From: a virus
Strand: one strand, 5' to 3'
IMG/VR virus record: IMGVR_UViG_3300031673_000204
Location: 1-38,761 of that record
DNA: 38,761 bases
Below the pieces are notes generated by a model. The model was not told the origin of the DNA, did no database searches, and saw nothing but the letters and a program-made list of their open reading frames with translations. The position numbers and the translations under genes were made by a program. Below, one piece after another: positions 30,598 through 38,674 of the stretch (positions are counted from its first letter, which is position 1; the number at the start of each line of letters is the position of its first letter).

Positions 30598-30750
30598 ATG
30601 GACTATGATCCATACACCGGCATACAACTTCGGGCGCTGCGCTCTGATCCAACAGGCCGCTATAGCCCGATTGTTGATGATGAGCCATCCAAGTTGGTTG
30701 TTATTGCTAAATGGTTCTGGCGCTTAATTAGGTTTGGGGAGACATTATGA
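30598..30750 (+). CDS. 50-aa hypothetical protein
   Basis: MDYDPYTGIQLRALRSDPTG is followed by a hydrophobic C-terminal stretch (LVVIAKWFWRLIRF). It fills the gap between two genes, starts 3 bases after the previous stop and its stop overlaps the next ATG (ATGA at 30747). GAGATAATC gives a weak RBS. The tight packing makes it probable. Confidence 0.68.
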   Translation: MDYDPYTGIQLRALRSDPTGRYSPIVDDEPSKLVVIAKWFWRLIRFGETL

Positions 30751-31157
30751 GCAACAGCAAACGCTATCCGTGCAGGTGCCTTGGAAGGGTAAAGCGCAAG
30801 ACACCAACCAAGCACGATGGGGAATGGCGCACGTGCGATGCGAGGAGGTCATTGCGCAGAAATCCTCAGCAATATATCCATCAGCCAAAATGCCCAAAGT
30901 GTGGCGAACGGAATTGGGCAATTGACTGGCATCGGGTTGAAAAGGAAATGGGGCCATTGCCAATGTGTAATTGTACTGGTGGGCTTCATTTCCCGCATCG
31001 CAAAGGCTCCAAGTATTGCGAATGGCATCCGAGGTTTGAAGAAGATTGCGCAGAGCGTGACCAGTTGGCAAATGATTCAAGTAAGGGCACGGGCAATAGA
31101 ATTGATCCGGCATATGCTGGGTTCACTAGAATGATTGACAACATGGAGGCAATATGA
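30747..31157 (+). CDS. Cys-rich zinc-binding-type protein
   Basis: A 136-aa protein with several metal-site patterns: YPCRCLGR, PKCPKCGERNW, PMCNCTGGLHFPHRKG and KYCEWHPRFEEDC. The middle and last of these resemble zinc knuckles in phage proteins of unknown function. It overlaps both neighbours by 4 bp. Role unknown, but RNA or DNA contact is a fair guess. Confidence 0.78.
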   Translation: MSNSKRYPCRCLGRVKRKTPTKHDGEWRTCDARRSLRRNPQQYIHQPKCPKCGERNWAIDWHRVEKEMGPLPMCNCTGGLHFPHRKGSKYCEWHPRFEEDCAERDQLANDSSKGTGNRIDPAYAGFTRMIDNMEAI

Positions 31158-31630
31158 AACATGTATTATGGAAGAAAGGTGATGCTGGGCTTCCAGCAAG
31201 CCTAACAGATCGCAATGGTGATGTTGTTCTTGCCAAATGCAAGACCTGCGGCAGGGCAGAAGTTGAATTGGAAATTAGCCCAAATTGTTCTGGTGACCTT
31301 CTAAAAATGGCACAACCACCTAATGCTGCTGACATCCTTCGGGAAGCTGCTGAAACATTTGAAGGGCGCAATGCTGTCTATGGAAACAACTATCTGAATG
31401 TTGGCAATGTGATGGTTGCATTATTCCCAAATGGGGTGGTGCTGAAGACAGTTGATGATTTTCTTCGCTGGCATCTTTTTGAACTCAAGATTGTAAAGAT
31501 AACCCGCTTTGCCAATAGCGGATTGACTCATCAAGACAGCATCCGTGATGATACAGTATATGGCGCAATGGTTGAATCACTTATCAGCAGCAACACAAAA
31601 CCAATAACAGGAGGCAATACAAATGAGTAA
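31154..31630 (+). CDS. DUF6378-like phage protein
   Basis: A 158-aa protein. An N-terminal CKTCGRAEVELE is a common phage Cys-pair element. The main domain (about residues 55-150: ILREAAETFEGRNAVYGNNY, VVLKTVDDFLRWHLFELKIV, GLTHQDSIRDDTVYGAMVES) resembles the DUF6378/DUF1599 group, which has been associated with nucleotide metabolism. That role is not proven for this one. Confidence 0.7.
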   Translation: MKHVLWKKGDAGLPASLTDRNGDVVLAKCKTCGRAEVELEISPNCSGDLLKMAQPPNAADILREAAETFEGRNAVYGNNYLNVGNVMVALFPNGVVLKTVDDFLRWHLFELKIVKITRFANSGLTHQDSIRDDTVYGAMVESLISSNTKPITGGNTNE

Positions 31631-32309
31631 TATTTTAATCACAGGTGCAGCAAACGGACTTGGTGCGGCCATGGCAACTGCGTTGAAGCAAACAGGGCAC
31701 AGAGTAACTATGTTTGACATTGAGTATGGTGATGATGTCCTGCATCCAGATCAAAATGAAATTTATAATCACATGGGAGGAAAGCTGGATGTGCTCATCA
31801 ACTGTGCTGGTGTAAATATCATCAACTGGTTGCAGGACTTCACCGAGGAGGATTGGGACAAGGTTATGGGTGTGAATTCAAAGGGCATCTACATGATGAC
31901 TCGGGCTTGCCTTCCAATGCTGATTGAGAGCAGGGGCACAGTTGTCAACATTGTAAGCAATGCGGCGCATATGCCGATGACTTGCAGCCTAGCCTATAAC
32001 GCCAGCAAGGGTGCGGCACATATCATGACTCTCCAGCTGGCGCGTGAGTTGACAAAAGCTCACGGCATCACGGTGTTCGGGATAGCTCCAAACAAATTGC
32101 ATGGCACTGGCATGTCTGATTCCATTGATGAGCAGGTTGTTGCTACCCGTGGATGGACAAAGGAGTTTGCGCAGGAGTATCAGCTGAAGGGCTTGCTCAC
32201 TGGCGAAGAGACACCACCGCAATTGGTTGCTGAGTTCCTGGCATATCTGTTGCAGAACAAAGAACATCACAAGTATCTCACCGGAACAATTTTGCCATAT
32301 GGCGCTTAA
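31623..32309 (+). CDS. Short-chain dehydrogenase/reductase
   Basis: A 228-aa SDR with the Rossmann TGAANGLG (residues 7-14), NCAG (60-63), catalytic Asn85, Ser112, Tyr125 and Lys129 (YNASKG). The cofactor is NAD(P)H; Asp32 after strand beta2 (MFDIE) favours NAD. Phage SDRs of this kind have no known substrate. The gene overlaps its upstream neighbour by 8 bp and sits in a dense operon, so it is a phage auxiliary metabolic gene rather than a stray acquisition. Confidence 0.92.
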   Translation: MSNILITGAANGLGAAMATALKQTGHRVTMFDIEYGDDVLHPDQNEIYNHMGGKLDVLINCAGVNIINWLQDFTEEDWDKVMGVNSKGIYMMTRACLPMLIESRGTVVNIVSNAAHMPMTCSLAYNASKGAAHIMTLQLARELTKAHGITVFGIAPNKLHGTGMSDSIDEQVVATRGWTKEFAQEYQLKGLLTGEETPPQLVAEFLAYLLQNKEHHKYLTGTILPYGA

Positions 32310-32322
32310 AGGAGAAATGAAA

Positions 32323-32787
32323 ATGAAATTCAAGATCGAACAAATTGCAATCTGCCCTATTGACCCAGCTGCTGCAATTGAATTGCTAACAGCATTGGGC
32401 GCTGCTGAATGGGCACGTGATCATGTGGTGGCAAGCGGAACTGTGTATTGTGAAGGTGGCCGCAATGAAGCAGACCTTGCATTCAATTATGATTTGGGAG
32501 CAGCAAAGGAATTTGAGGTGCTGCATTACACTGAAGGCCAGAACTGGATGAATCATGATGCACGCGTCAACTCTGTGTCGCATCTCGGGATGCATTGCAC
32601 CGAGGAGGAACTGGATGAGTTCAAGGAATTCTTTGATGGCCGTAACATCCGAATTGCGCAAGAGGTGTACACATCATCGCATACCAATCCGGTGATTGCC
32701 GGCAAACGCCTGTACCACTATTGCATCTTCAACACAAAGGCAATCTTGGGCACAGACCTCAAGTTCATTGTGCGGAGGGAGCCATGA
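32323..32787 (+). CDS. VOC (glyoxalase)-superfamily-like protein
   Basis: A 154-aa protein beginning MKFKIEQIAICPIDPAAAIE. VNSVSHLGMHCTEEELDEFK, with a His in a beta-strand, and QEVYTSSHTNPVIAGKRLYH match vicinal-oxygen-chelate proteins seen in phages. VOC enzymes use a divalent metal; substrate unknown. ATG 32323 is chosen because AAAGGAG is 8 nt upstream; ATG 32317 is too close. It overlaps the following gene by 4 bp. Confidence 0.78.
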   Translation: MKFKIEQIAICPIDPAAAIELLTALGAAEWARDHVVASGTVYCEGGRNEADLAFNYDLGAAKEFEVLHYTEGQNWMNHDARVNSVSHLGMHCTEEELDEFKEFFDGRNIRIAQEVYTSSHTNPVIAGKRLYHYCIFNTKAILGTDLKFIVRREP

Positions 32788-32987
32788 GCAAAAATAAAGG
32801 ATCAATGGAGTGGTACAGGCTTGATGGTGAGGACTATACCATCATGCGCATGCTTGATAAGGCAATCTTGATCAAGACCACAGATGGTGAAGAAATTTGG
32901 TTGCCAAAGTCACAGATGGATTCGTATGATGAAAAGGAGATTGTGATGAAGGCTTGGATTGCAAAAGAGAAAGGATTTATATCATGA
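32784..32987 (+). CDS. Small hypothetical protein
   Basis: A 67-aa charged protein (MEWYRLDGEDYTIMRMLDKA) with a beta-strand pattern and a LPKSQMDSYDEKEIV segment. GGAGGGAGCC precedes ATG 32784. The end overlaps the DnaQ gene start by 4 bp. It may work with the polymerase module, but only proximity suggests so. Confidence 0.75.
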   Translation: MSKNKGSMEWYRLDGEDYTIMRMLDKAILIKTTDGEEIWLPKSQMDSYDEKEIVMKAWIAKEKGFIS

Positions 32988-33523
32988 TAATTCTTGACAC
33001 AGAAACTACGGGTTTGCCCAAACCATCAGCTGCTGGGCTTGATGCCCAACCGCATATCATTGAGTTTGCTGCAGTGAAGGTGGATGTGCGCAATATGAAA
33101 ATTATTGACCGCATTGAGTTCTTGTGTAAGCCTCCTATTGTGCTGCCCAAGGATGTTCCAAAGTGGAGCGGCATCACCGAGGCAATGCTGGAGGGCAAGC
33201 CATCATTTGGAAGCCACTTTGAAGAACTTGCCCAGTTCTTTCTTGCAGAGAGCGAAGGTGTTGCACACAATGCGGCATTTGACTTTGCGCTGATGGAGTT
33301 TGAGATGACAAGGGCGCGCAAGATGGGGTTATTCCCGTGGCCAATGCGTCGCATCTGCACAGTTGAGGCCACGCATCACATCAAGAACCATCGCATCAAA
33401 CTTGGTGACCTTTACAAGATGGCAACTGGCAAAGAGATTCAAAATGCTCACCGTGCAATGGGCGATGTTGAATCTTTGTATGAGATCGTCTGCTGGATGC
33501 ATAAGAAGGGGATGCCGCTGTGA
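32984..33523 (+). CDS. DnaQ-like DEDDh 3'-5' exonuclease
   Basis: A 179-aa exonuclease: ILDTETTG (Asp5 and Glu7), SGITEAML, AHNAAFDFALMEFEM (third Asp) and AHRAMGDVESLY with the DEDDh His and Asp. It has the length of an epsilon-type proofreading subunit. The DnaE-like polymerase 1.6 kb downstream has a degenerate PHP domain, so this is the likely proofreader. Its stop overlaps the GTG of the next gene. Confidence 0.92.
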   Translation: MIILDTETTGLPKPSAAGLDAQPHIIEFAAVKVDVRNMKIIDRIEFLCKPPIVLPKDVPKWSGITEAMLEGKPSFGSHFEELAQFFLAESEGVAHNAAFDFALMEFEMTRARKMGLFPWPMRRICTVEATHHIKNHRIKLGDLYKMATGKEIQNAHRAMGDVESLYEIVCWMHKKGMPL

Positions 33524-33744
33524 AAATCCAAATCACATTGAAAACTGATGCAAACAGGCACCGCGCAATTGTCACTGATGGCTGGCTGTTTGCTAAGCGC
33601 ACACGTGAATACACTTATGACCCAGATGGATACTGGCAAAATGTAATTAGCAAAAAACGGTTGAGCAAGCTATCAGCGCTGCACACTCAGCTGCTTGCTG
33701 CCCTCAACAAGAAGTTCTATGAGCTTTTGGAAGGGGAATTGTAG
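33520..33744 (+). CDS. Hypothetical protein
   Basis: A 74-aa basic protein starting with GTG that overlaps the exonuclease stop; AAGAAGGGG is the RBS. MKIQITLKTDANRHRAIVTD suggests beta-strands, followed by a helical end. Its TAG overlaps a GTG at 33744, which seems to be the original start of the GNAT gene. Confidence 0.72.
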   Translation: MKIQITLKTDANRHRAIVTDGWLFAKRTREYTYDPDGYWQNVISKKRLSKLSALHTQLLAALNKKFYELLEGEL

Positions 33745-33768
33745 TGCCAGCCAATTGCCTACAAACCT

Positions 33769-34116
33769 TTGTCCTCAAGCAATGGTGACCTTGAGGTATA
33801 TGGCGAGGTCAGCTTGTTCCAGTTATCGGCAGAGGATAGTTACATCAAGAGGGCCAATGACACGCGGGTGTATGTTGAGATGAGCAACCTGCTTGTTAAT
33901 GCGGCGTGGCGCGAGAATGGATATGGAAGGGTGCTTGTTCATCTCGCACAGCAGCATGCTCAGCAGCGTGGATGGTGCATCTTTCTTCGCGCTATCCCGT
34001 ATGGTGATTCACCAATTGACCTGATGGACTTGATTGCATTCTATCGGCGTTGCGGGTTTAGGAGTAGCACAAGAGTTGGCAATCAACAAGAGATGATATG
34101 GAGGCCAAAGAGATGA
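33769..34116 (+). pseudogene. GNAT-family N-acetyltransferase, apparently frameshifted near the start
   Basis: The open frame encodes about 115 residues with the GNAT acetyl-CoA fold: NLLVNAAWRENGYGRVLVHL, HAQQRGWCIFLRAI and LIAFYRRCGF. Its only starts (TTG 33769) lack an RBS. A well-placed GTG at 33744 in another frame reads PANCLQTFVLKQW and hits TGA 33786. Joining the frames near 33780 (a +1 shift) would give a continuous N-terminus running into EVYGEV. Thus it is a frameshift mutation, a sequencing error or a programmed shift. Marked pseudogene with reserve; the domain itself looks intact. Confidence 0.55.
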
Positions 34117-34184
34117 TGCCACGCAGAACAAAGAAGTTACGCAAACCAATACCAAGGAGATGGCCATGGCAACCCGTGCCCTGA
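34113..34184 (+). CDS. 23-aa Arg/Pro-rich peptide
   Basis: ATG 34113 overlaps the GNAT stop; the peptide MMPRRTKKLRKPIPRRWPWQ ends PVP. It contains the RBS and start of the next gene (34166), so it would also act as a coupling leader. Short basic peptides of this style occur in phage operons. Low confidence as a functional product. Confidence 0.42.
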   Translation: MMPRRTKKLRKPIPRRWPWQPVP

Positions 34185-34537
34185 AAGTGTTTGATGTAAG
34201 TTATAAAGGAATCAAATTACATGTGCGAGTGCTGCCGCATGCAAAGGATGTGATGAGAGAATTCCGAAGCGGTGGAACAAAGTGGAAGTTGGGCAAGGGC
34301 AAAATGTCTGAAGGATTCTTTTCTGGCAATTGCCTCCCTGCCAGATATACCGGAACTGTTGTTGTTGCTGGTAATGCTGAGCTCAATGAAGTTGTTCCAC
34401 ATGAAGTTGTTCATGCAGTGCTGTGGAAGATGGAGCAGGTCAACACAATAGATGATGAGCCATTTGCATATGCTGTTGGTGCATTGACACGGCTCATCTT
34501 GGATCAAATTGGCACTATAACTTTAGAAGGAGAGTGA
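34166..34537 (+). CDS. HEXXH metallopeptidase-like phage protein
   Basis: A 123-aa protein with VPHEVVHAVLW (His79-Glu80 ... His83), an HEXXH zinc motif in a helix, and DDEPFAYAVGALT with a downstream Glu98 as possible third ligand. Small phage proteins with HExxH and an EPFAY-like segment are familiar but uncharacterised. ATG 34166 is preferred to 34160 because AAGGAG ends at 34159, leaving a normal 6-nt spacer. Confidence 0.78.
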   Translation: MATRALKVFDVSYKGIKLHVRVLPHAKDVMREFRSGGTKWKLGKGKMSEGFFSGNCLPARYTGTVVVAGNAELNEVVPHEVVHAVLWKMEQVNTIDDEPFAYAVGALTRLILDQIGTITLEGE

Positions 34538-34538
34538 C

Positions 34539-34757
34539 ATGAGTAGCATCAGAACAGTTTACATATGCAAGGCAGACCCATCCAAAAAGAACAAGGATGT
34601 AATCACCACTCACCAAGTCTGGGACATTGACCGCTTCCTGAAGTCTCAGGCAGAGCAGCATATGCCTGGCCCAAAGGTGAAGGCAGAGGATGTGCGTGTC
34701 ATCTCTGTAGCAACAGAGGAGGAGTACAGGGCATATCGCGGCTACAAGGGGTATTGA
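34539..34757 (+). CDS. Small hypothetical protein
   Basis: A 72-aa protein (MSSIRTVYICKADPSKKNKD) with strong RBS AGAAGGAGAG upstream, ending in a Tyr-rich tail (EEEYRAYRGYKGY). No domain recognised. It is the second gene before the polymerase. Confidence 0.72.
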   Translation: MSSIRTVYICKADPSKKNKDVITTHQVWDIDRFLKSQAEQHMPGPKVKAEDVRVISVATEEEYRAYRGYKGY

Positions 34758-34759
34758 TC

Positions 34760-35104
34760 ATGAGCCAACCTGAAACTAATCCAAATGAACAAGCAAATAT
34801 CAGCGGTGCTGATTTAGCAATCCTTGTAGATGAGCTCAAGCTTGCTAATGCGCGTCTTGCGATGCTGGATGAATTGAACCCTGCGCTGATTTCAATTCTT
34901 GGCCGTCCAAACTTTACTTGCATCCAACTGGCCAATCTGATGCGGTTGGCTGGACATAAAATAAATACAAGATCAGAAGATGAGCAAGCTGCGGTGATAT
35001 TCTTTCTGCTCAAGTTATACATCCAACACGGCGATGCTTGGAGTGAGAATGCACAGATTGAAATTCAAGTAATGATCAACAAAGCAAAGGGGGAGAAGTC
35101 ATGA
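34760..35104 (+). CDS. Hypothetical protein preceding the polymerase
   Basis: A 114-aa helical protein (MSQPETNPNEQANISGADLA, LAILVDELKLANARLAMLDE). ATG 34760 has AAGGGG upstream; an in-frame TTG at 34754 overlaps the previous stop and is less likely. Its stop overlaps the polymerase ATG, giving translational coupling. Coiled-coil-like; possibly structural or regulatory. Confidence 0.75.
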   Translation: MSQPETNPNEQANISGADLAILVDELKLANARLAMLDELNPALISILGRPNFTCIQLANLMRLAGHKINTRSEDEQAAVIFFLLKLYIQHGDAWSENAQIEIQVMINKAKGEKS

Positions 35105-37893
35105 TGCTTGATAAAGTTCGCACCCAGTTCTCATTTGGTCAAGTCTATGGCCAGCTGGATAAGGTCATTGCAGCCTGTACTGGAACGCACGTGCTGATTG
35201 CTGACACAAATACTTGGGGGCATATTCCATTCCATGCTGCGTGCAAGAAGGCAGACAAAGTTCCGTTGCTCGGGGTGGTGATTGGAATTGTTGATGATGT
35301 ATTCTCAAACAAAGATCGTGCACCGAGCATGTGGGCAACTTTTGTTGCGGTGAATGATGAAGGGCTAAAGGAATTGTATGGCATAGTCCACATGTCACAT
35401 ACCTTCTTCTATTACCAACCAAGAATCGGCATTGATGACCTGCTTTCTGTTAATCCCAAGAACATCCGTGTAATACTCCAGAATTCAGCCATGCTAGCAC
35501 GTGCTAAAGGCCATAAGAATATATGGGTGGGAGTAAGTCCCAGCGATTATCGGTGGAGTGTGCCAGCGGCCAATAACGCACAACTACCACAAATCGCAGT
35601 ATCTGATAACTATTACCCACGCCCAGAGCATCGAGGCGCATATGAAATCCTGTGCCGCAACCCAGATAGCAAGACCAGCCCAATGCACATCCTCAATTAT
35701 GAAGAGCTGGCTGCTGCCCTTCCGCATGTTGGTGCTGATTCTTTTGAGCCTGCATGGAAATCATTTACAAAAGGGATTGATGTCTCATTACCAAAGGCAG
35801 AAAATATTCACATCATCTCTAAAAAGACCTTGCGGCAATTCTGTGTTGAGGGCGCGAAGAGAAAGAACATCAACCTCAAGGACAAGGTGTATGCTGCACG
35901 GCTAGATCGTGAACTGAAAATGATTGCACAGAAAAAGTTTGAAGATTATTTTTACTTGGTCAATGACCTGTGCGTTGCAGCGAAGAAGCAAATGTTGGTT
36001 GGCCCAGCACGTGGATCATCTGCTGGTAGTCTTGTTTGTTATCTCATGGACATCACCGAGGTTGATCCAATACCGCATGACCTTCTGTTTGAGCGGTTCA
36101 TTGATATCACCCGAGCTGATTTGCCGGATATTGATATTGACTTCCCTGACAAGGATTGGGTGTTCAAATATCTGCAGGGCAAATATGGTGTGGACAATGT
36201 GGCGCGCATTGGCACCATCCTAACCTATCAGGCCAAGAGTGCAATCACCGATGTCAGCAAAGCCTTGCGCATTCCTGAATGGGAAGTGAAGCCTGTCAAG
36301 GATGCGGTGATTGAACGGAGTGGTGGTGATGCGCGTGCAGCCTTCTGCCTGAAGGATACATTTGAAAGCCTTGATGTTGGCAAGGCGCTGCTGGTGAAAT
36401 ATCCTGCACTGGCAATTGCAAGTGAGCTGGAAGAGCACGCAAAGAGCAGCGGCATTCATGCAGCAGGGGTCATTGTGTGTAATGCACCTGTACACAATTA
36501 CTGCGGTGTGACTGCTGAAGGGGTGGCGTGTATTGATAAGTATGATGCAGAGAAAATCAATATGCTGAAAATTGATGCACTAGGTTTGCGCACACTCATC
36601 ATTCTGCAGGATGCACTTGAGCAGATCGGGAAGCCAAATGAATTCCTATACACATTGCCACTTGAGGACAAGGCTGCATTTGATTTACTTACTGTTGGAC
36701 GCTATGCAGGCATCTTCCAGTTTGAAGGCTATGCACTGAAGAGCCTTACCGCACAGATGGGTGTGCGCATCTTTGAAGACATTGTATCAATCACCTCACT
36801 GGCACGGCCTGGCCCACTCCACAACGGTGCAGCAAATGAATTTGTGCAGCGGCGTATCGGGAAGGAAGAGGTGACATACATGCATTCATCTCTTGAACCC
36901 TTCCTCAAGGATACGCTTGGCACCATGGTGTATCAGGAACAGATCATGGCCATTGTAAAAAACATCGGCAACTTCAGCTGGGAGGATACAACCAGCATCC
37001 GCAAGGCAATGAGCAAGACTCTTGGCGAGGAGTATTTCAACCAGTACATTGAAAAGTTTGTTGCTGGTGCTGACACACACGGCATCAACAAAGAAGATGC
37101 AATTGATATATGGAAGCACATGAGCACGCATGGCTCTTGGTCATTCAATAAATCGCACGGTGTATCTTACGGCTTGATCAGCTACTGGTGCGCATACATG
37201 AAGGCGCATTATCCATTGGAGTTTGCTGCTGCCACTCTTCGCAACCTGAAGGATGCAGATCAGGCTATCAAGATGCTGCGCGAGTTGGTGAAGGAAGGAT
37301 TTGAATACATTCCGTTTGATCCACAGTTGTCTGAAATCAACTGGTCAGTAAAGGATGGCAAGCTGGTTGGTGGCTGGCTTGGAGTCAAGGGTGTTGGTGA
37401 GAAGAAGGCTGTTGGCCTGATGAATAAAATCAAGAATGGATTTGAACTCACTGCTGCCGAGAAGCGCATGGTTGAGAATCCCGAAGTGGCATGGGCTGAT
37501 TTGTTTCCTGCTGAGCGGATGTTTGGGGAGATGTATCAGGACTATTTGGCTGCTGGCCTGAGTATGCCAGTCAGCTACATAGTTGATGTCAATGCAGATG
37601 GCGAGTACATTATCATTGGTGAAATAAAAGCACTCAACCAACGAGATGCTAACGAATATGGATCAGTTGCAAAGCGCGGCGGAAGGATTGTGAAGAATAA
37701 TTCCCTGTGGTTGAATATGTTTGTGGATGATGATACAGGTTCCATCATTGTAACCATACCTCGTGCAACATATGCAGAAATGGGTAAGCCATTAGTTGAA
37801 GCAGGCAGTATCGGGCACTGGTATATGTTCAGAGGTAAGTTGAGTGGCGGATGGAGAAAGTTGACTGTCACAAAGTTGAAGAGGTTAGCATGA
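35101..37893 (+). CDS. C-family DNA polymerase (DnaE-like Pol III alpha)
   Basis: A 930-aa replicative polymerase. The palm has GPARGSSAGSLV (about residues 301-312) and PDIDIDF (342-348) with catalytic Asp343 and Asp345; the third Asp is Asp492 in LKIDALG. SSGIHAAGVIV (about 451-461) is also diagnostic. The first 70 residues correspond to a PHP domain but lack its metal-binding His residues (RTQFSFG where HTEYSLL is usual, ADTNTWG for TDHG). The C-terminus (about 825-930) resembles an OB-fold. Cellular DnaE is about 1160 aa; no obvious beta-clamp peptide is seen. The RBS is GGGGGAG. Confidence 0.95.
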   Translation: MMLDKVRTQFSFGQVYGQLDKVIAACTGTHVLIADTNTWGHIPFHAACKKADKVPLLGVVIGIVDDVFSNKDRAPSMWATFVAVNDEGLKELYGIVHMSHTFFYYQPRIGIDDLLSVNPKNIRVILQNSAMLARAKGHKNIWVGVSPSDYRWSVPAANNAQLPQIAVSDNYYPRPEHRGAYEILCRNPDSKTSPMHILNYEELAAALPHVGADSFEPAWKSFTKGIDVSLPKAENIHIISKKTLRQFCVEGAKRKNINLKDKVYAARLDRELKMIAQKKFEDYFYLVNDLCVAAKKQMLVGPARGSSAGSLVCYLMDITEVDPIPHDLLFERFIDITRADLPDIDIDFPDKDWVFKYLQGKYGVDNVARIGTILTYQAKSAITDVSKALRIPEWEVKPVKDAVIERSGGDARAAFCLKDTFESLDVGKALLVKYPALAIASELEEHAKSSGIHAAGVIVCNAPVHNYCGVTAEGVACIDKYDAEKINMLKIDALGLRTLIILQDALEQIGKPNEFLYTLPLEDKAAFDLLTVGRYAGIFQFEGYALKSLTAQMGVRIFEDIVSITSLARPGPLHNGAANEFVQRRIGKEEVTYMHSSLEPFLKDTLGTMVYQEQIMAIVKNIGNFSWEDTTSIRKAMSKTLGEEYFNQYIEKFVAGADTHGINKEDAIDIWKHMSTHGSWSFNKSHGVSYGLISYWCAYMKAHYPLEFAAATLRNLKDADQAIKMLRELVKEGFEYIPFDPQLSEINWSVKDGKLVGGWLGVKGVGEKKAVGLMNKIKNGFELTAAEKRMVENPEVAWADLFPAERMFGEMYQDYLAAGLSMPVSYIVDVNADGEYIIIGEIKALNQRDANEYGSVAKRGGRIVKNNSLWLNMFVDDDTGSIIVTIPRATYAEMGKPLVEAGSIGHWYMFRGKLSGGWRKLTVTKLKRLA

Positions 37894-37952
37894 ACTTACA
37901 TCAAAAAAGGTCAACTGTGGTCAGAGGCAAGAAGAGCAGCACAAACAATTAA
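37890..37952 (+). CDS. 20-aa basic peptide after polymerase
   Basis: ATG 37890 overlaps the polymerase stop; the product MNLHQKRSTVVRGKKSSTNN ends at TAA 37950-37952, before the RBS of the next gene. Coupling and position are suggestive; it may be non-functional. Confidence 0.35.
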   Translation: MNLHQKRSTVVRGKKSSTNN

Positions 37953-37967
37953 CAAGGAGAGACAATC

Positions 37968-38210
37968 ATGAAATATAATTCTTTTCAAATAGCTGCAATG
38001 CTCAATGAAATTGATCCAGACCAGATGATGGTGGCTGCTGACTTTGATGATGCAGCAGTTGAAGGCTTTAACAAACTGGCCAGCCGCATTATTCTGGATG
38101 CTGCGCTTGAGGTTGAAGTTCACGAGAGCCGTTGTGATGATGATGATGATGAACTTGATCATGCAGGGCTTGTAGCTGCTGTTAATATCCTTCGGAAGAT
38201 GGCAGCATGA
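37968..38210 (+). CDS. Small acidic hypothetical protein
   Basis: An 80-aa protein with a strong RBS (AAGGAGAG). Helical with acidic run (ESRCDDDDDELDHAG) in the C-terminal half. Stop overlaps the next ATG. No function assigned. Confidence 0.75.
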   Translation: MKYNSFQIAAMLNEIDPDQMMVAADFDDAAVEGFNKLASRIILDAALEVEVHESRCDDDDDELDHAGLVAAVNILRKMAA

Positions 38211-38368
38211 ATATCCCGCAGACAGGGCCAGATGAACGCAAGGCAAAGTTCTTTCGTGAAGTTGCGCAAGCATTTGAGTTCTTGGCGGTGTTTCACTCGC
38301 TGTCTGCAGAAGATCAATTGAGCTTGATGCAACTAATGACTAAACTACAAGGAGGGAATAAGAGATGA
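38207..38368 (+). CDS. 53-aa hypothetical protein
   Basis: MNIPQTGPDERKAKFFREVA continues as a helix rich in Phe and Leu. ATG 38207 overlaps the upstream stop and TGA 38366 overlaps the downstream ATG 38365, filling the gap exactly. Small helical proteins here are probably real, though uncharacterised. Confidence 0.7.
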   Translation: MNIPQTGPDERKAKFFREVAQAFEFLAVFHSLSAEDQLSLMQLMTKLQGGNKR

Positions 38369-38556
38369 CAATCAAAATTGGCTTTGTGCTGATGATTCTT
38401 GGTGTGGTGCTGTTTGGCCTGGTGGCAATCTTTCCAACTCAATTATGGGCTGCCTATATTATCAGCTTGCTGATTTTTGCTGTTGGTGCTTGGCATGTTA
38501 TTGATGAGTTGATGGCTGCTGCTGAGTTCCACGGGTTTGATCGTTGGGTTGACTGA
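38365..38556 (+). CDS. Small two-TM membrane protein
   Basis: A 63-aa protein with hydrophobic segments at about residues 5-24 (IGFVLMILGVVLFGLVAIF) and 28-47 (LWAAYIISLLIFAVGAWHVI), followed by an acidic tail. GGAGGG precedes the ATG. It is far from the lysis cassette, so a host-takeover or exclusion role is as likely as lysis. The next gene is also a membrane peptide. Confidence 0.75.
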   Translation: MTIKIGFVLMILGVVLFGLVAIFPTQLWAAYIISLLIFAVGAWHVIDELMAAAEFHGFDRWVD

Positions 38557-38557
38557 T

Positions 38558-38665
38558 ATGCGCTCTGATAACGCAACAAAGGACATATGGGATGGGCCAA
38601 AGTGGTGCTGGATACTTCTGGCCGTGCTAGTGGTTATTGGTGCGGCTGTGCTGCAATTTATTTAG
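38558..38665 (+). CDS. 35-aa single-TM micropeptide
   Basis: MRSDNATKDIWDGPKWCWIL is followed by a hydrophobic helix (LAVLVVIGAAVLQFI). It starts one base after the previous stop and ends just before the RBS of the next gene. Second of two consecutive membrane proteins. Confidence 0.65.
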   Translation: MRSDNATKDIWDGPKWCWILLAVLVVIGAAVLQFI

Positions 38666-38674
38666 GAGTGAATG

